Part shown: one piece after another, positions 52,687-62,276 of the stretch
Numbering within the stretch: position 1 is the stretch's first letter
Layout: every line of letters starts with the position of its first letter
Origin: Natronomonas moolapensis 8.8.11
Lineage (GTDB): Archaea > Halobacteriota > Halobacteria > Halobacteriales > Haloarculaceae
Assembly (NCBI RefSeq): GCF_000591055.1
Contig: NC_020388.1
Span: forward strand, 1,612,001-1,676,000
Direction of reading: 5' to 3'
DNA: 64,000 nucleotides
The notes under the pieces: model-generated
Told to the model about the DNA's origin: nothing
Database searches by the model: none
Seen by the model: only the letters and a program-made list of their open reading frames with translations
Program-made: the position numbers and the translations under genes

Positions 52687-54144
52687 TCACCCCTTTATAT
52701 TGCAGATCGGCTCGACGCGGACGACGGGGTCGCCGATCCCGAGCGCCTCGGAGACGCGGACGACCTCGTCCACGTCTTTGTACACACCGGGAGCCTCCTC
52801 GGCGATCGTCGCGCCGCTTTGGGCCTTCACGTACACCTCTCGGCCCTCCAGCTCCGACTGTACGTCCCCGCCCCGGAACTCGTTTTTCGCCCGCGTTCGG
52901 CTCATCAGCCGCCCGGCGCCGTGGGCCGTCGAGCCGAAGGAGACGTCCAGAGAGTTCGCCCCCCCGCGGAGGACGTACGATCCCGCGCCCATGCTACCGG
53001 GGATGACGACCGGCTGGCCGACGTCGCGGTAGGCGTCGGGCACCTCCGGGCGGGCGGCCGGGAACGCCCGCGTCGCGCCCTTCCGGTGGACGTACAGCTC
53101 CCGGTCCTCGCCGTCGACGTCGTGGACCTCCTTCTTCGCGATGTTGTGGGCCACGTCGTAGAGCAACTCCATCCCCAACTCCTCCCAGGGCTCCCCGAAG
53201 ACGTCGGCGAAGACGGTCCGCGTCCGGTGGGTGATGAGCTGTCGGTTGACCCACGCGAAGTTGGTTGCCGCACACATCGCCCCGTAGTACTCCTCGGCGA
53301 GCTGTGAGCCCGCCGGAGCCGCCGCGAGTTCCTTGTCGGGGAGGGCATCGACGAGGCCGCTGTGGGTCGTCTCGATGCGTCGGAGGTACTCCGTGCAGAG
53401 CTGGTGGCCCAGCCCTCGCGACCCACAGTGGATCAACACGACCACCTGGTCGGCCTCGAGCCCGTAGGCCTCGGCGGTTTCCGGGTCGAACACCTCCGCG
53501 ACGCGTTGGACCTCGAGGAAGTGGTTCCCGGAGCCGAGCGATCCCATCTGGTTCTGCCCGCGGTCCTTCGCGCGCTGGGGGACGGCCTCGGGGTCGGCGT
53601 CGCGGCGAACGCCGTTGTCCTCGCAGTGTTCGAGGTCCGACTCGACGGCGTAGCCGGCCTCGAGACACCACTCGACGCCGCGTTCGAGCGCCGACTCGAG
53701 GATGCCGTGGTCGCCCTCGAGAACGCCGCCGCCGCCGAGCCCCGAGGGGACGGCCTCGAAGAGCGCGTCGACGAGTTCCGTCTCGCGACCCCGGAGGTCG
53801 GCGTAGGAGAGGTCTGTTTTTATCATTCTCACGCCGCAGTTTACGTCGTAGCCGATCGCTCCCGGTGAGATGCAACCGTTTTCGGCGTCGATGCCCGCGA
53901 CGCCGCCGACCGGGAAGCCGTAGCCTTGGTGGCCGTCGGGCATACAGATCGCGTACTTCCGGATGCCCGGCAGGTGGGTCGCGTTGCGGAGCTGTTCGAG
54001 GGTCCTGTCCTCGACGATCTCCTCGAGCAGGCGTTCGCTCGCGAACACTCGCGCCGGGACACGCATGTCGCCCTCCTGTGGGATCTCCCAGACGTTCTCC
54101 CGAACCTTCCGGAGCGTGATGTCGCCGGCCTCGAACGTGGTCAT
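52687..54144 (-). CDS. rtcB: RNA-splicing ligase RtcB
   Basis: This is a 485 aa protein from ATG 54144 (M-T-T-F-E-A-G-D-I-T-L-R-K); the frame is open to 54186. Metal-site motifs C-G-V-R-M-I, G-S-L-G-S-G-N-H-F-L-E and H-C-G-S-R-G-L-G-H-Q are present. The guanylylated histidine is in F-G-S-T-A-H-G-A-G-R (about residue 405), preceded by G-S-M-G-A-G-S-Y-V-L. It joins 2',3'-cyclic phosphate (or 3'-phosphate) and 5'-OH ends using GTP, chiefly in tRNA splicing and RNA repair. No intein or Archease gene is seen here. Length and motifs are complete. Confidence 0.96.
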   Translation of the reverse strand: MTTFEAGDITLRKVRENVWEIPQEGDMRVPARVFASERLLEEIVEDRTLEQLRNATHLPGIRKYAICMPDGHQGYGFPVGGVAGIDAENGCISPGAIGYDVNCGVRMIKTDLSYADLRGRETELVDALFEAVPSGLGGGGVLEGDHGILESALERGVEWCLEAGYAVESDLEHCEDNGVRRDADPEAVPQRAKDRGQNQMGSLGSGNHFLEVQRVAEVFDPETAEAYGLEADQVVVLIHCGSRGLGHQLCTEYLRRIETTHSGLVDALPDKELAAAPAGSQLAEEYYGAMCAATNFAWVNRQLITHRTRTVFADVFGEPWEELGMELLYDVAHNIAKKEVHDVDGEDRELYVHRKGATRAFPAARPEVPDAYRDVGQPVVIPGSMGAGSYVLRGGANSLDVSFGSTAHGAGRLMSRTRAKNEFRGGDVQSELEGREVYVKAQSGATIAEEAPGVYKDVDEVVRVSEALGIGDPVVRVEPICNIKG

Positions 54145-54378
54145 GCGCGTCGTTTGGAGGGGGACGTCCAATACCTTACGACCCACGCGGCGGGGCGTCC
54201 CGTCGGCGCTCGCCGTCCGTGACGAACGCTGAGTCCGAACGGGCCTTCATATGGGTACCGAAACAGTTCCAAGTATGAGAGCGTCGGGAACACCGCGTCG
54301 TCGGGAGGTTTCGGAGGGTTCGTACCGCCCGATAGCCCGCCGACTGAGCTGCCCCAGTTGGTCGGTGATGCGGGACAC

Positions 54379-55485
54379 ATGACGCGGACGAAGACCACCC
54401 AACGTGGCGGAACCGACCCGGTGAGCGCCGTCGTCGTCGACGACTCGCAGTTCATGCGGACGGTTATCTGTGATATGCTCGAGGATGCGGGGATCGACGT
54501 GCTCGGGACCGCTTCGAACGGCGCGGACGGCGTCGAGACCGTCGTAGAAACCGGCCCCGACGTCGTCACGATGGATCTGAAGATGCCCGGCGTCGACGGC
54601 ATCGAGGCCGTCGACCAGATCATGACCGAGCGGCCGACACCGGTGTTGGTGCTGTCGGCCCACGCCGCCGACGGCGCGGAGTTGACGTTCGAGGCGATGG
54701 AAAAGGGTGCCGTCGACTTCTTCGAGAAGCCGAGCGGCGAGGTGTCGGTCGGCCTCAAACAGCAACAGGAGTCGTTGGTGTCGGCGGTTCGGTCGGTCGC
54801 GAACGCCGACATCTCCGCGACGGAGGCGGCCGCCGAACGGGCCCGACAGAGCACGACCGGCGGCCCCTCGTCCGGATCGACGCCGCCGATGACGGAGTAC
54901 CCCGACCGCCCCACGCTCCTCGTGGGGTCCTCGACGGGGGGGCCGACCGTCGTCGAGGGCATCCTCGAGACCCTCCCGATCGAGGCGGACTTCCGGGTGC
55001 TCGTCGTCCAGCACATGCCGGACGGGTTCACGGAGCGCTTCGCGGCGAGGCTCGACGACGCCAGCGAGTATTCGGTTCGGGAGGCCACGGACGGCGATCG
55101 GATCGGCGGCGGCGAGGCCCTCGTCGCGCGGGGCGGCAGCCACCTCGAGGTGTCGGGCTACGGGGGCGGCCGGCTCCGCGTCTCGCTCACCGAGGCGGAG
55201 CCGGTCAACAACGTCCGACCCGCGGTCGACGTGACGTTCCGAACGGCGGCCGATCGGATCGACGATCCGCTCTCGGCCGCCGTGCTGACCGGGATGGGGT
55301 CCGACGGAGCCGCCGGCGTCGAGGCCGTGAACGCGGCCGGCGGGGCGGTGATCGCACAGGACGAAGAGACATCAGCGGTGTTCGGAATGCCACAGCGGGC
55401 CATCGAGACGGGCGTCGTCGACGAGGTGCGCCCCCGCGAGGAACTCGTTGCGGGGATCCTGAACGCCACCACGAAGCAACAATGA
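54379..55485 (+). CDS. cheB: CheB chemoreceptor methylesterase
   Basis: From ATG 54379 this is a 368 aa protein; an in-frame GTG/ATG upstream adds seven codons. The receiver domain has D21-D22, phospho-acceptor D66 in V-T-M-D-L-K-M-P-G, and a K in F-F-E-K-P. The C-terminal methylesterase has the catalytic Ser in V-G-S-S-T-G-G-P, His in V-Q-H-M-P and Asp in T-G-M-G-S-D-G-A. It removes methyl groups and deamidates receptor glutamines once phosphorylated by CheA. Its stop overlaps the cheA start (ATGA), making it the first gene of the che cluster. Confidence 0.97.
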   Translation: MTRTKTTQRGGTDPVSAVVVDDSQFMRTVICDMLEDAGIDVLGTASNGADGVETVVETGPDVVTMDLKMPGVDGIEAVDQIMTERPTPVLVLSAHAADGAELTFEAMEKGAVDFFEKPSGEVSVGLKQQQESLVSAVRSVANADISATEAAAERARQSTTGGPSSGSTPPMTEYPDRPTLLVGSSTGGPTVVEGILETLPIEADFRVLVVQHMPDGFTERFAARLDDASEYSVREATDGDRIGGGEALVARGGSHLEVSGYGGGRLRVSLTEAEPVNNVRPAVDVTFRTAADRIDDPLSAAVLTGMGSDGAAGVEAVNAAGGAVIAQDEETSAVFGMPQRAIETGVVDEVRPREELVAGILNATTKQQ

Positions 55486-57686
55486 ACGACGACCACATAC
55501 ACGCGTTCGTCTCGGAGTGTCGAGAGAGCATCACCGACCTCAACAACGCCCTCCTCGCGCTCGAGGACGACCCCGGCGACGACGAGGCGATCGAATCGGT
55601 GTTCAGGACCGCCCACACGCTGAAAGGCAACTTCGGCGCGATGGGCTTTTCGAACGCGAGCGAACTCGCACACGTTCTCGAGGACCTCCTCGACGAGATC
55701 CGCGACGGCGAGATCGAGGTCACACCGGCGATCATGGACGCCGCCTTCGAGGGGGTCGATCGGATCGAGACGATCGTCGACGAGATCGACCGCGACGGCG
55801 ACACACAGACTGATCCGGACGAGACGACGGCCCGGCTTCGGGCGGCCATCGAGGGCGGCGCCGGGACGGGGAAAAAAGAGGAGACCGACACGGACGCCGA
55901 AAGCGGGGGCAGCGGGCCCGGGGGCGCGACCGACGGCGCGGCGCCGACGTTCGCCCACGCCGAGGAGGTGCCGACGACGGACGGGTGGGAGGGTCTCGTC
56001 CACGCGCTGGTCGGCGTCGACCCCGACGGGATGCTCGGCGTCGACGCGATGTTGGTTCTCGAACCGCTCGCGGACGCCTTCGAGGACCTGCGGACAGCTC
56101 CCGCGCGCGACCGGATCGAGGAGGGCGAGTACGACGGCACGTTCGACGTGTTCGTGCCCGCCGAAAGCGCCGACCGCCTCGCCGGCGAGCTCGAGGGGAT
56201 CGGCGCGGTCGAATCGTTCGACGTGACCGAGGTCGGCGGAAACGGCGGCGCTGACACGACGGACGCGGATACTGACGCCGACAGCGGGGCTGTCCAGGAC
56301 GACACAGACGACTCTGGGGCGGACGGCGACGTCGACACCACAGGCGACGATGCCGACGGTTCCGAGGAGGGCGACAGCGACGCCGAACGTTCGGGAGGCG
56401 GCGGTACCTCGTCGACGTCGGCCGGCGGGAACGACATCTCCTCGGTTCGGGTCGACGTCGACCGCCTCGACGAACTCCACGGCCTCGTCGAACAACTCGT
56501 CACCGGACGGATCACGATCCGGCGGGCCATCGAGGACGGCGACATCGAGACGGCTTCGACGAGCCTGAACGACTTCGATAAGGTGACTTCGCGGCTACAA
56601 AACACCGTGATGGATATGCGTCTCATTCCGCTTCGGCGGGTCGTGAGCAACCTTCCCCGGGTCGTCAGGGACGTCGCCAGAAGCCAGGGTAAGGATATCT
56701 CCTTCGAGATGCACGGACAGGACATCGAACTCGACCGTTCGATCCTGACCGAGATCGAAGACCCGCTCATCCACATCCTCCGGAACGCGGTCGATCACGG
56801 CGTCGAATCCCCCGAGGAGCGCGAGGCCGCAGGCAAACCCCGGGAGGGAACGATCGAACTCGACGCCGCCAGACAGCGCGACCACGTCACGATCGTGGTT
56901 TCGGACGACGGTGCCGGGATCGATCCCGACGCGATGCGACAGAAGGCGATCGACGAGGGCGTCGTGCCACAGTCCGAGGCCGAGTCGATGAGCGACGACG
57001 AGGCATACGACCTCGTCTTCCATCCCGGGTTTTCGACCGCGAGCGAGGTGACCGACGTGAGCGGTCGGGGCGTCGGGATGGACGTCGTCCACAGCACGGT
57101 CGAACAACTCGACGGCACCGTCGACGTCGACAGCACGCCCGGCGAGGGGACGACCGTCGAACTTCGCCTGCCCGTCTCGGTCGCCATTGTCAACGTGTTG
57201 TTCGTCGAGGTTGGCGACCGAGAGTACGGCATCCCGATCAAGAACATCGACGAGTTGACCCACGCGAGCGACACCGAGACGGTCAATGGGAAATCGGTCG
57301 TCAGGCACGACGACGACGTATACCCCGTAATCAGGCTAGATAAGGCCCTCGAAATCGACGACGCGATCGGCAACGACGCGGCGGCCGCGTCGGGCGATCC
57401 CGGTGGGACCGAGTTCGCTGCTGACGGGGGCGACGATGTCGGTGCTCTCGGGGCCGGGGGTGTCGACGCGGATGGTGACGGTAGTCCGGACGGCGGGATG
57501 CTCGTCCGGATCCGCGAGTCGGTTCGCCCGGTCGCGCTCAGGTGTGATTCATTCAGCGATCAAGAGGAAGTCGTTGTCAAGCCCCTCGAGGGGTCGCTCA
57601 GCGGAATTCCGGGTCTCTCGGGCACCGCCATTCTCGGCGACGGAAACATCGTTCCGATCCTCGACGTGGTGAGCTTGGAGGAATGA
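55482..57686 (+). CDS. cheA: CheA chemotaxis histidine kinase
   Basis: This 734 aa protein has an HPt domain with phospho-His45 in F-R-T-A-H-T-L-K-G-N-F-G, a P2-like domain (about 160-250), and a long acidic linker rich in D and G. The dimerisation domain (R-V-D-V-D-R-L-D-E-L), the HATPase (N-A-V-D-H-G-V-E, D-D-G-A-G-I-D, G-R-G-V-G-M-D-V-V) and a CheW-like domain at the C-terminus follow. A second Asp/Gly-rich insertion (about 635-675) lies inside the CheW-like domain. It phosphorylates CheY and CheB in response to receptors. Start and stop overlap cheB and cheR by four bases each. Confidence 0.97.
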   Translation: MNDDHIHAFVSECRESITDLNNALLALEDDPGDDEAIESVFRTAHTLKGNFGAMGFSNASELAHVLEDLLDEIRDGEIEVTPAIMDAAFEGVDRIETIVDEIDRDGDTQTDPDETTARLRAAIEGGAGTGKKEETDTDAESGGSGPGGATDGAAPTFAHAEEVPTTDGWEGLVHALVGVDPDGMLGVDAMLVLEPLADAFEDLRTAPARDRIEEGEYDGTFDVFVPAESADRLAGELEGIGAVESFDVTEVGGNGGADTTDADTDADSGAVQDDTDDSGADGDVDTTGDDADGSEEGDSDAERSGGGGTSSTSAGGNDISSVRVDVDRLDELHGLVEQLVTGRITIRRAIEDGDIETASTSLNDFDKVTSRLQNTVMDMRLIPLRRVVSNLPRVVRDVARSQGKDISFEMHGQDIELDRSILTEIEDPLIHILRNAVDHGVESPEEREAAGKPREGTIELDAARQRDHVTIVVSDDGAGIDPDAMRQKAIDEGVVPQSEAESMSDDEAYDLVFHPGFSTASEVTDVSGRGVGMDVVHSTVEQLDGTVDVDSTPGEGTTVELRLPVSVAIVNVLFVEVGDREYGIPIKNIDELTHASDTETVNGKSVVRHDDDVYPVIRLDKALEIDDAIGNDAAAASGDPGGTEFAADGGDDVGALGAGGVDADGDGSPDGGMLVRIRESVRPVALRCDSFSDQEEVVVKPLEGSLSGIPGLSGTAILGDGNIVPILDVVSLEE

Positions 57687-58498
57687 GCCGAACGGAAGCC
57701 GAGGGACTCGCGGACGTAATCGAGTACATCGCCGATCGGATGGCGTTCGAGCCGGATTCGTACAACGAGTCGTATCTCGACCGTCGGATTTCGGCGCGAA
57801 TGCGGCGGACGGACTGTGAGACGTACGCCGAGTACCTCGAGGTGTTGTCGGCGAACGACGGCGAGCGCGCGGCGCTTTTGGACGCGTTGAGCATCAACGT
57901 CACGAGCTTCTTCCGCAACCCGCCGGTCTGGGAGCGGCTCCGGGACGTGCTGGCCGATCTGACGGCCGACGGGGGGACGGTTCGCTGTTGGAGCGCCGCC
58001 TGTGCCGACGGTCGGGAGCCGTACTCGGTCGCGATGCTCGCCCGCGACGATCCGGACATACGGGAGCGTGCAGTCGAGATAACGGCGACGGACATCGACG
58101 CCGAGATACTCGAGACCGCCCGCGAGGGCGTCTACGAGTCGACCCGGACGACGGACATCGCCGAGCAGCTCGAGCCGCTGTCGGCCCCCAAAGAGCACGT
58201 CGACATCGACGCGGACGCGCGGTCGTTCGCCGTTCGCGACCGGGTCAAGCGGATGGTCTCCTTCGAGCAACACGATCTCATAAGCGGGACCCCCAAACGC
58301 GGGTACGACCTCGTACTCTGCCGGAACCTGTTGATATACATCGACAGCTCGTACAAGACGCCGATCTTCGAGACGCTGACCGCCGCGGTCGAGGCGGATG
58401 GCTTCCTGACGATCGGCAAATCCGAGACACTTCCCCGGTCGTTCCGGGCGGAGTACGACGCCTACGACAGGGGTAACCACATCTACCGGAGAGAGTGA
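57683..58498 (+). CDS. cheR: CheR chemoreceptor methyltransferase
   Basis: This 271 aa protein has the CheR N-terminal helical domain (residues 1-75) and the SAM-dependent methyltransferase core: V-R-C-W-S-A-A-C-A-D-G-R-E-P-Y-S-V-A-M, A-T-D-I-D, and Y-D-L-V-L-C-R-N-L-L-I-Y-I. It transfers methyl groups to glutamates of receptors, opposing CheB. It overlaps cheA (ATGA) and is followed one base later by the HEAT-repeat gene. Confidence 0.96.
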   Translation: MSRTEAEGLADVIEYIADRMAFEPDSYNESYLDRRISARMRRTDCETYAEYLEVLSANDGERAALLDALSINVTSFFRNPPVWERLRDVLADLTADGGTVRCWSAACADGREPYSVAMLARDDPDIRERAVEITATDIDAEILETAREGVYESTRTTDIAEQLEPLSAPKEHVDIDADARSFAVRDRVKRMVSFEQHDLISGTPKRGYDLVLCRNLLIYIDSSYKTPIFETLTAAVEADGFLTIGKSETLPRSFRAEYDAYDRGNHIYRRE

Positions 58499-58499
58499 G

Positions 58500-59819
58500 A
58501 TGTCGCTGTATCAACTGCAACGGGAGCGCGACCTGGCCGAACTCGTCGAGACGCTTCGCCGGAGCGACGATCCGGCGATCCGCTGCCGGGCGGCGGAGAT
58601 CATCGGCGGGATATTCGAGACCGACGACATCGACGAGTCCGATCTCGTCCTCGAGGACGGCCCCGGGGGCGACCCGATCCTCGGAGCGGCCGAGGCGGGT
58701 GGGCGCGAAACGGTCATCGACGCGCTGGTTTCGAGCGTCAAAAACGACGACGCGGACGCGGTCCGGGCGGCTGCGATCGACGCGCTCGATCACCACAGCC
58801 AGGAGTCCCTCGAGCGCGTCGTCGACGAACTCTCCGGGAAGGACCTCGCCGCCGCCGCCGACTGGGTCGCGGCCCGGGCCTTCGCGGAGGTGCTCGACGA
58901 CGGCCAACCCGAACTCCGGATGGCGGCCGCGACCGGGTTGGGACGCGTCGGGGACCCGAGCGTGACCGCCGCGCTGGTCGAGCGGCTCTCCGACCCGGAT
59001 TCGCGCGTCAGGGCCCGCTCGGCGGTCGCCTGCGGCCGGATCGGCGACCCGCGGGCGGTCGAGGCGCTCGAGTCGCGGCTTCGCGGAGACCCGAGCATCG
59101 ACGTCCGAGCGGCCGCTGCCGAGGCGCTCGGCGAAGTCGGGACCGAGGCCGCACTCCGGGTGCTGTTGGCGGTCGACAGCGACGACAGCGAATCGGTCCG
59201 CCGCGTCGTCGCCGACGCGCTCGGGCAGTTCGGCAGCGTCGCCCCCGTCGACGCCCTCGTGGGCTACCTCGAGGACAAAAGCGAGACCGTCCGTCGGACC
59301 GCGATGTTCTCGATGGTCGAGATCCTCTCGAACGCCCCGCCGAAGCGGAGCCACGACGTGCGCGAAGCCGCGGCCGACCGGCTCGGCTCGGCGACGGCCG
59401 ACGAGGTCGTCCCGCCGCTCTCCGAGATCCTGGCGGAGAGTTCGGGCGCGCCACAGCGGCGAAACGCCGCGTGGCTCCTCGGCCGCGTCGTCGGCGACGG
59501 GTACGAATCGATGGCCAGAGAGGCGCTGCTGTCGGCGCTCGGCGACGACGACGGGATGACGGCACAGTTTGCCGCGACGAGCCTCACGACGCTCGAGGCC
59601 CCCGGTCTCGAGGAGGAGCTGCTCGATCTCGTCCACGACGGCGACGCCGAGAGCGAGGCGCGCTCGAAGGCGCTTTTCGTTCTCGGAAAGGTCGGCGGCG
59701 ACGACGCGCGGGCGGCGCTCGGCGAGTTCGTCGACCGAACCGACGACGACGGCCTCCGCGAAGCGGCCTTCTCGGCGCTGTCGAAGCTCGGTGGCATCGG
59801 CGGGGGTGACGGACCGTGA
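58500..59819 (+). CDS. HEAT-repeat (PBS-lyase type) protein of the che cluster
   Basis: This 439 aa protein consists of about 12 HEAT-like helical repeats of about 30 residues (A-A-A-T-G-L-G-R-V-G-D-P-S-V-T-A-A-L, S-A-V-A-C-G-R-I-G-D-P-R-A-V-E-A-L, and others). A homologous HEAT_PBS gene lies beside cheF in Halobacterium salinarum, where its product belongs to the chemotaxis protein interaction network. It is probably a scaffold or adaptor. It ends overlapping the cheF start (GTGAG), so the five genes cheB-cheA-cheR-HEAT-cheF form one operon. Confidence 0.88.
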   Translation: MSLYQLQRERDLAELVETLRRSDDPAIRCRAAEIIGGIFETDDIDESDLVLEDGPGGDPILGAAEAGGRETVIDALVSSVKNDDADAVRAAAIDALDHHSQESLERVVDELSGKDLAAAADWVAARAFAEVLDDGQPELRMAAATGLGRVGDPSVTAALVERLSDPDSRVRARSAVACGRIGDPRAVEALESRLRGDPSIDVRAAAAEALGEVGTEAALRVLLAVDSDDSESVRRVVADALGQFGSVAPVDALVGYLEDKSETVRRTAMFSMVEILSNAPPKRSHDVREAAADRLGSATADEVVPPLSEILAESSGAPQRRNAAWLLGRVVGDGYESMAREALLSALGDDDGMTAQFAATSLTTLEAPGLEEELLDLVHDGDAESEARSKALFVLGKVGGDDARAALGEFVDRTDDDGLREAAFSALSKLGGIGGGDGP

Positions 59820-60679
59820 GCAAGTCCGAGCGGAAACTGCTCGACACCACCGGCCGGTTCACGCAGGTCGTACGGGACGGGACGAAACTCGGCGACATCG
59901 GGTGGACCGACGGGCGGATCCTGCTTTCGAACCGGCGGCTCATCCTCGCCGGCGCGGACGGCAAGCGGACGATCCAGCTCTCGAAGGTCGACACCATCGA
60001 GGGTCGCTACGACGTCAACCAGGCGATCGCACAGGTGACGGACTACGTCAGTGTCCGGATCGGCCGGGACGTCTTTCTCGTTTCGACCGGCGAGTCCGAG
60101 GACTTCGAACGGACGCTACACAAGACGATCCTCGACGGCAACATTGTTCTCCTGAAGCATCCGGCGATCGAGGGCGGCGTCGTCCAGAATGTCGGCTGGA
60201 AGAAGGCCCGCGTCAAGATCGGCGAGGAGGCGGTCAACCTCGCCGTCGAGGACGGCTCGTTCGTCCGGATCGAGATCGACGACATCGGGACCGTCGAACG
60301 GGACGAACGGAGCGTCCGATCCGCGGAGCGTCCGGTCCTCGAGGCCGAACACACCGAGGAGGGGACGAGCGTCGAAACGTACCTCTCGGGCAACGAGAAA
60401 CACTGTTCTGTACTCGGGTCGGTGCTCGAACGCGGCGCCGAGCAGAACGCCTCCTCGATCGATCTCGGCAAGGACGAAGAGGAGGTGTTGATGGCGCTAT
60501 ACTCCGGCGTCTCCTCCTTCGAGGTGCCTGAGTTTCTGGACATGGACCCCGACGACGTCGAGGAGATCTACGAGGAACTGGTCGAGTTGGACGTCCTCCA
60601 GGAGGTACGGATCCGACGCGAGGTCGCGTTGAAACCCCGCGGGCGGAACATCGCCAGCGAATCGATGAACAGCCAGTAG
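59816..60679 (+). CDS. cheF: CheF (DUF439), archaellum switch adaptor
   Basis: This is a 287 aa protein from GTG 59816. It has the full DUF439 layout: an N-terminal beta domain with V-R-D-G-T-K-L-G-D-I-G-W-T-D-G-R-I and F-E-R-T-L-H-K-T-I-L-D-G-N-I-V-L, and a C-terminal winged helix (D-E-E-E-V-L-M-A-L-Y-S-G-V...V-E-E-I-Y-E-E-L). CheF binds CheY-P and links the bacterial-type Che system to the archaellum motor. It is exclusive to archaea. Here it is the last gene of the che cluster; no archaellum genes lie in this window. Confidence 0.93.
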   Translation: MSKSERKLLDTTGRFTQVVRDGTKLGDIGWTDGRILLSNRRLILAGADGKRTIQLSKVDTIEGRYDVNQAIAQVTDYVSVRIGRDVFLVSTGESEDFERTLHKTILDGNIVLLKHPAIEGGVVQNVGWKKARVKIGEEAVNLAVEDGSFVRIEIDDIGTVERDERSVRSAERPVLEAEHTEEGTSVETYLSGNEKHCSVLGSVLERGAEQNASSIDLGKDEEEVLMALYSGVSSFEVPEFLDMDPDDVEEIYEELVELDVLQEVRIRREVALKPRGRNIASESMNSQ

Positions 60680-60721
60680 GCAGGTCGTCTCGTTCGGGCA
60701 GTCACGACGGCGTCCGTCCGG

Positions 60722-61777
60722 CTACCACGTCCCGTGGAACGTATCGAACGAGAGGCTCTCGAGGGGCTTCTCGCCGATCGCGATCTCGTACTCGCCGGGG
60801 GTCAACATGGGCTGTTTGAACTGCGGTCCGTCGTCGGTCGTGATCCGAGGGCAGCCAGTGTTGACGTAGGCGTCGAACCCGAAGTTCGTGAGCCGATCGG
60901 GCGTGACTTCGTCCATCGTCAACAGGTAGGCGTTCTCGTTGTTTTCGACGATCTCCTCGGCGACGTCCCAGCGGCCCTGACCGATCTTCGTACAGAAGAC
61001 GACGCCCCACTCCTCGGCGTCCATCGCCCGGTGAACCGCGCCGTAGCGCTGTTTCATGAACTTCTCGGTGTCGGCGATGGTGACGACGTTGTTGACCGGG
61101 TCGGCGATAATTACGTTCTTTTCAGGGTGTTCCATCGCCAGCCCCAGCGGGTGGAACTTCCCGCCGCCGACGTAGAGAATCTGGTCGGCGTCGACGTCCG
61201 CCGAGGCGTAATTACAGCCGAGTACCTGCCCCTCGTGTGTCAATCGCTCGTCGCCGCGGCGGGTCTCGACGTCGTAGCCGCGCGCCTCCAACCACGATCG
61301 CATCTCGTCGAACTGGTTCATGTGCTGGGCCGTCGTCACGAGGCCGACGGCCGCGTCGTCCTCGGGGTCGGTCAGCTCTTCGAGCGACTCCTCCATGATC
61401 GGCGTCACGTCGACGTTCGAGAACAGCGGCACGTAGATGATCTTCTCCGACTCCTTCATCGGCGAGTGGCCGAAGTGAACGAAGACGTCCGTCCGCCGCA
61501 TCATGTAGGTGTCCAGATCGCAGGCGCCATAACAGGGCTGCCCGGAGATGAGCACCGTCGCATCGTCGGGCAGCAACTCCCGGAGGTCGTCTGCGACCCG
61601 CCCGGCACGCCGTTTCAGTCCTTCGGGAAACTGCAGTCCGACCTTTTTTGCGTCGCGTTCGTCGACCGCCTCGACGATCCGATCGAGTTCGTAGTCCCAC
61701 GTCCGCTCGTGTTTGAGCGCCATCCCGGTGTTCCGGAGGTCGCCCGCCGTTCGCTCGGTGTCCGATTTCTGGCTCAT
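60722..61777 (-). CDS. dph2: Diphthamide synthase Dph2
   Basis: This is a 351 aa protein from ATG 61777 (M-S-Q-K-S-D-T-E-R). Three cysteines that bind a 4Fe-4S cluster stand in separate domains: S-G-Q-P-C-Y-G-A-C-D, V-L-G-C-N-Y-A and N-T-G-C-P-R-I. It is a noncanonical radical-SAM enzyme, which makes the 3-amino-3-carboxypropyl group on a histidine of aEF2, the first step of diphthamide. Archaea use a homodimer. It is convergent with cheF and divergent from the ylbF-like gene (115 nt between starts). Confidence 0.95.
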   Translation of the reverse strand: MSQKSDTERTAGDLRNTGMALKHERTWDYELDRIVEAVDERDAKKVGLQFPEGLKRRAGRVADDLRELLPDDATVLISGQPCYGACDLDTYMMRRTDVFVHFGHSPMKESEKIIYVPLFSNVDVTPIMEESLEELTDPEDDAAVGLVTTAQHMNQFDEMRSWLEARGYDVETRRGDERLTHEGQVLGCNYASADVDADQILYVGGGKFHPLGLAMEHPEKNVIIADPVNNVVTIADTEKFMKQRYGAVHRAMDAEEWGVVFCTKIGQGRWDVAEEIVENNENAYLLTMDEVTPDRLTNFGFDAYVNTGCPRITTDDGPQFKQPMLTPGEYEIAIGEKPLESLSFDTFHGTW

Positions 61778-61892
61778 TACCCCCCGTTGTGGGCCACGGC
61801 CTAAAACGGCCGCGTTTCGGTGCGTCTCCGACCGCACCCCTGATCGTTCCGCATCCGCCACGATTATACGACATCGCTCCGAGTTCGACATA

Positions 61893-62276
61893 ATGAGCAT
61901 CGAGACGACCCCGGACGCCCGAGCGACCGAACTCGCCGAGGAACTCGGCGAGGCGATCACCGAGTTGCCGGCCTACGAGGCGTTCCTCGAGGCGAAGGCG
62001 GCGGTCACCGACGACGAGGCACTCCAGCAGGAAATGGAGGCGTTCGAGCGTCTCCGCGAGGAGTTCCTGATGGCCAGAGAGGCCGGGACGGCCACCAACG
62101 ATGATCTCCTCGAGTTGCAGGCCGCCCAGGAGGAACTCCACGACAAACCGAAGATGTCGGCGTACCTGGAGGCCAAATCCGACATCGAACTCCGTCTGCA
62201 GGAGCTCGATCACATCATCTCCGAACCGCTCGCGGTCGAGTTCGGCGAGACGGCGGGCGGCTGCTGTCAGGACTGA
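61893..62276 (+). CDS. YlbF/YmcA-family protein
   Basis: This 127 aa all-helical protein (A-I-T-E-L-P-A-Y-E-A-F-L-E-A-K-A-A-V-T-D-D, Y-L-E-A-K-S-D-I-E-L-R-L-Q-E-L) starts at ATG 61893 and ends in C-C-Q-D. It matches the YlbF/DUF964 family. Bacillus members act in RNase Y complexes. The two terminal cysteines could bind an iron-sulfur cluster, as reported for Bacillus YlbF/YmcA, or act in a redox switch (inference). The archaeal role is unknown. Confidence 0.85.
   Translation: MSIETTPDARATELAEELGEAITELPAYEAFLEAKAAVTDDEALQQEMEAFERLREEFLMAREAGTATNDDLLELQAAQEELHDKPKMSAYLEAKSDIELRLQELDHIISEPLAVEFGETAGGCCQD

Noticed and set aside
55158-56776. Long minus-strand open frames opposite cheB/cheA
   Set aside because: Serine/arginine-rich shadows of the che genes; no family motifs and no promoter.
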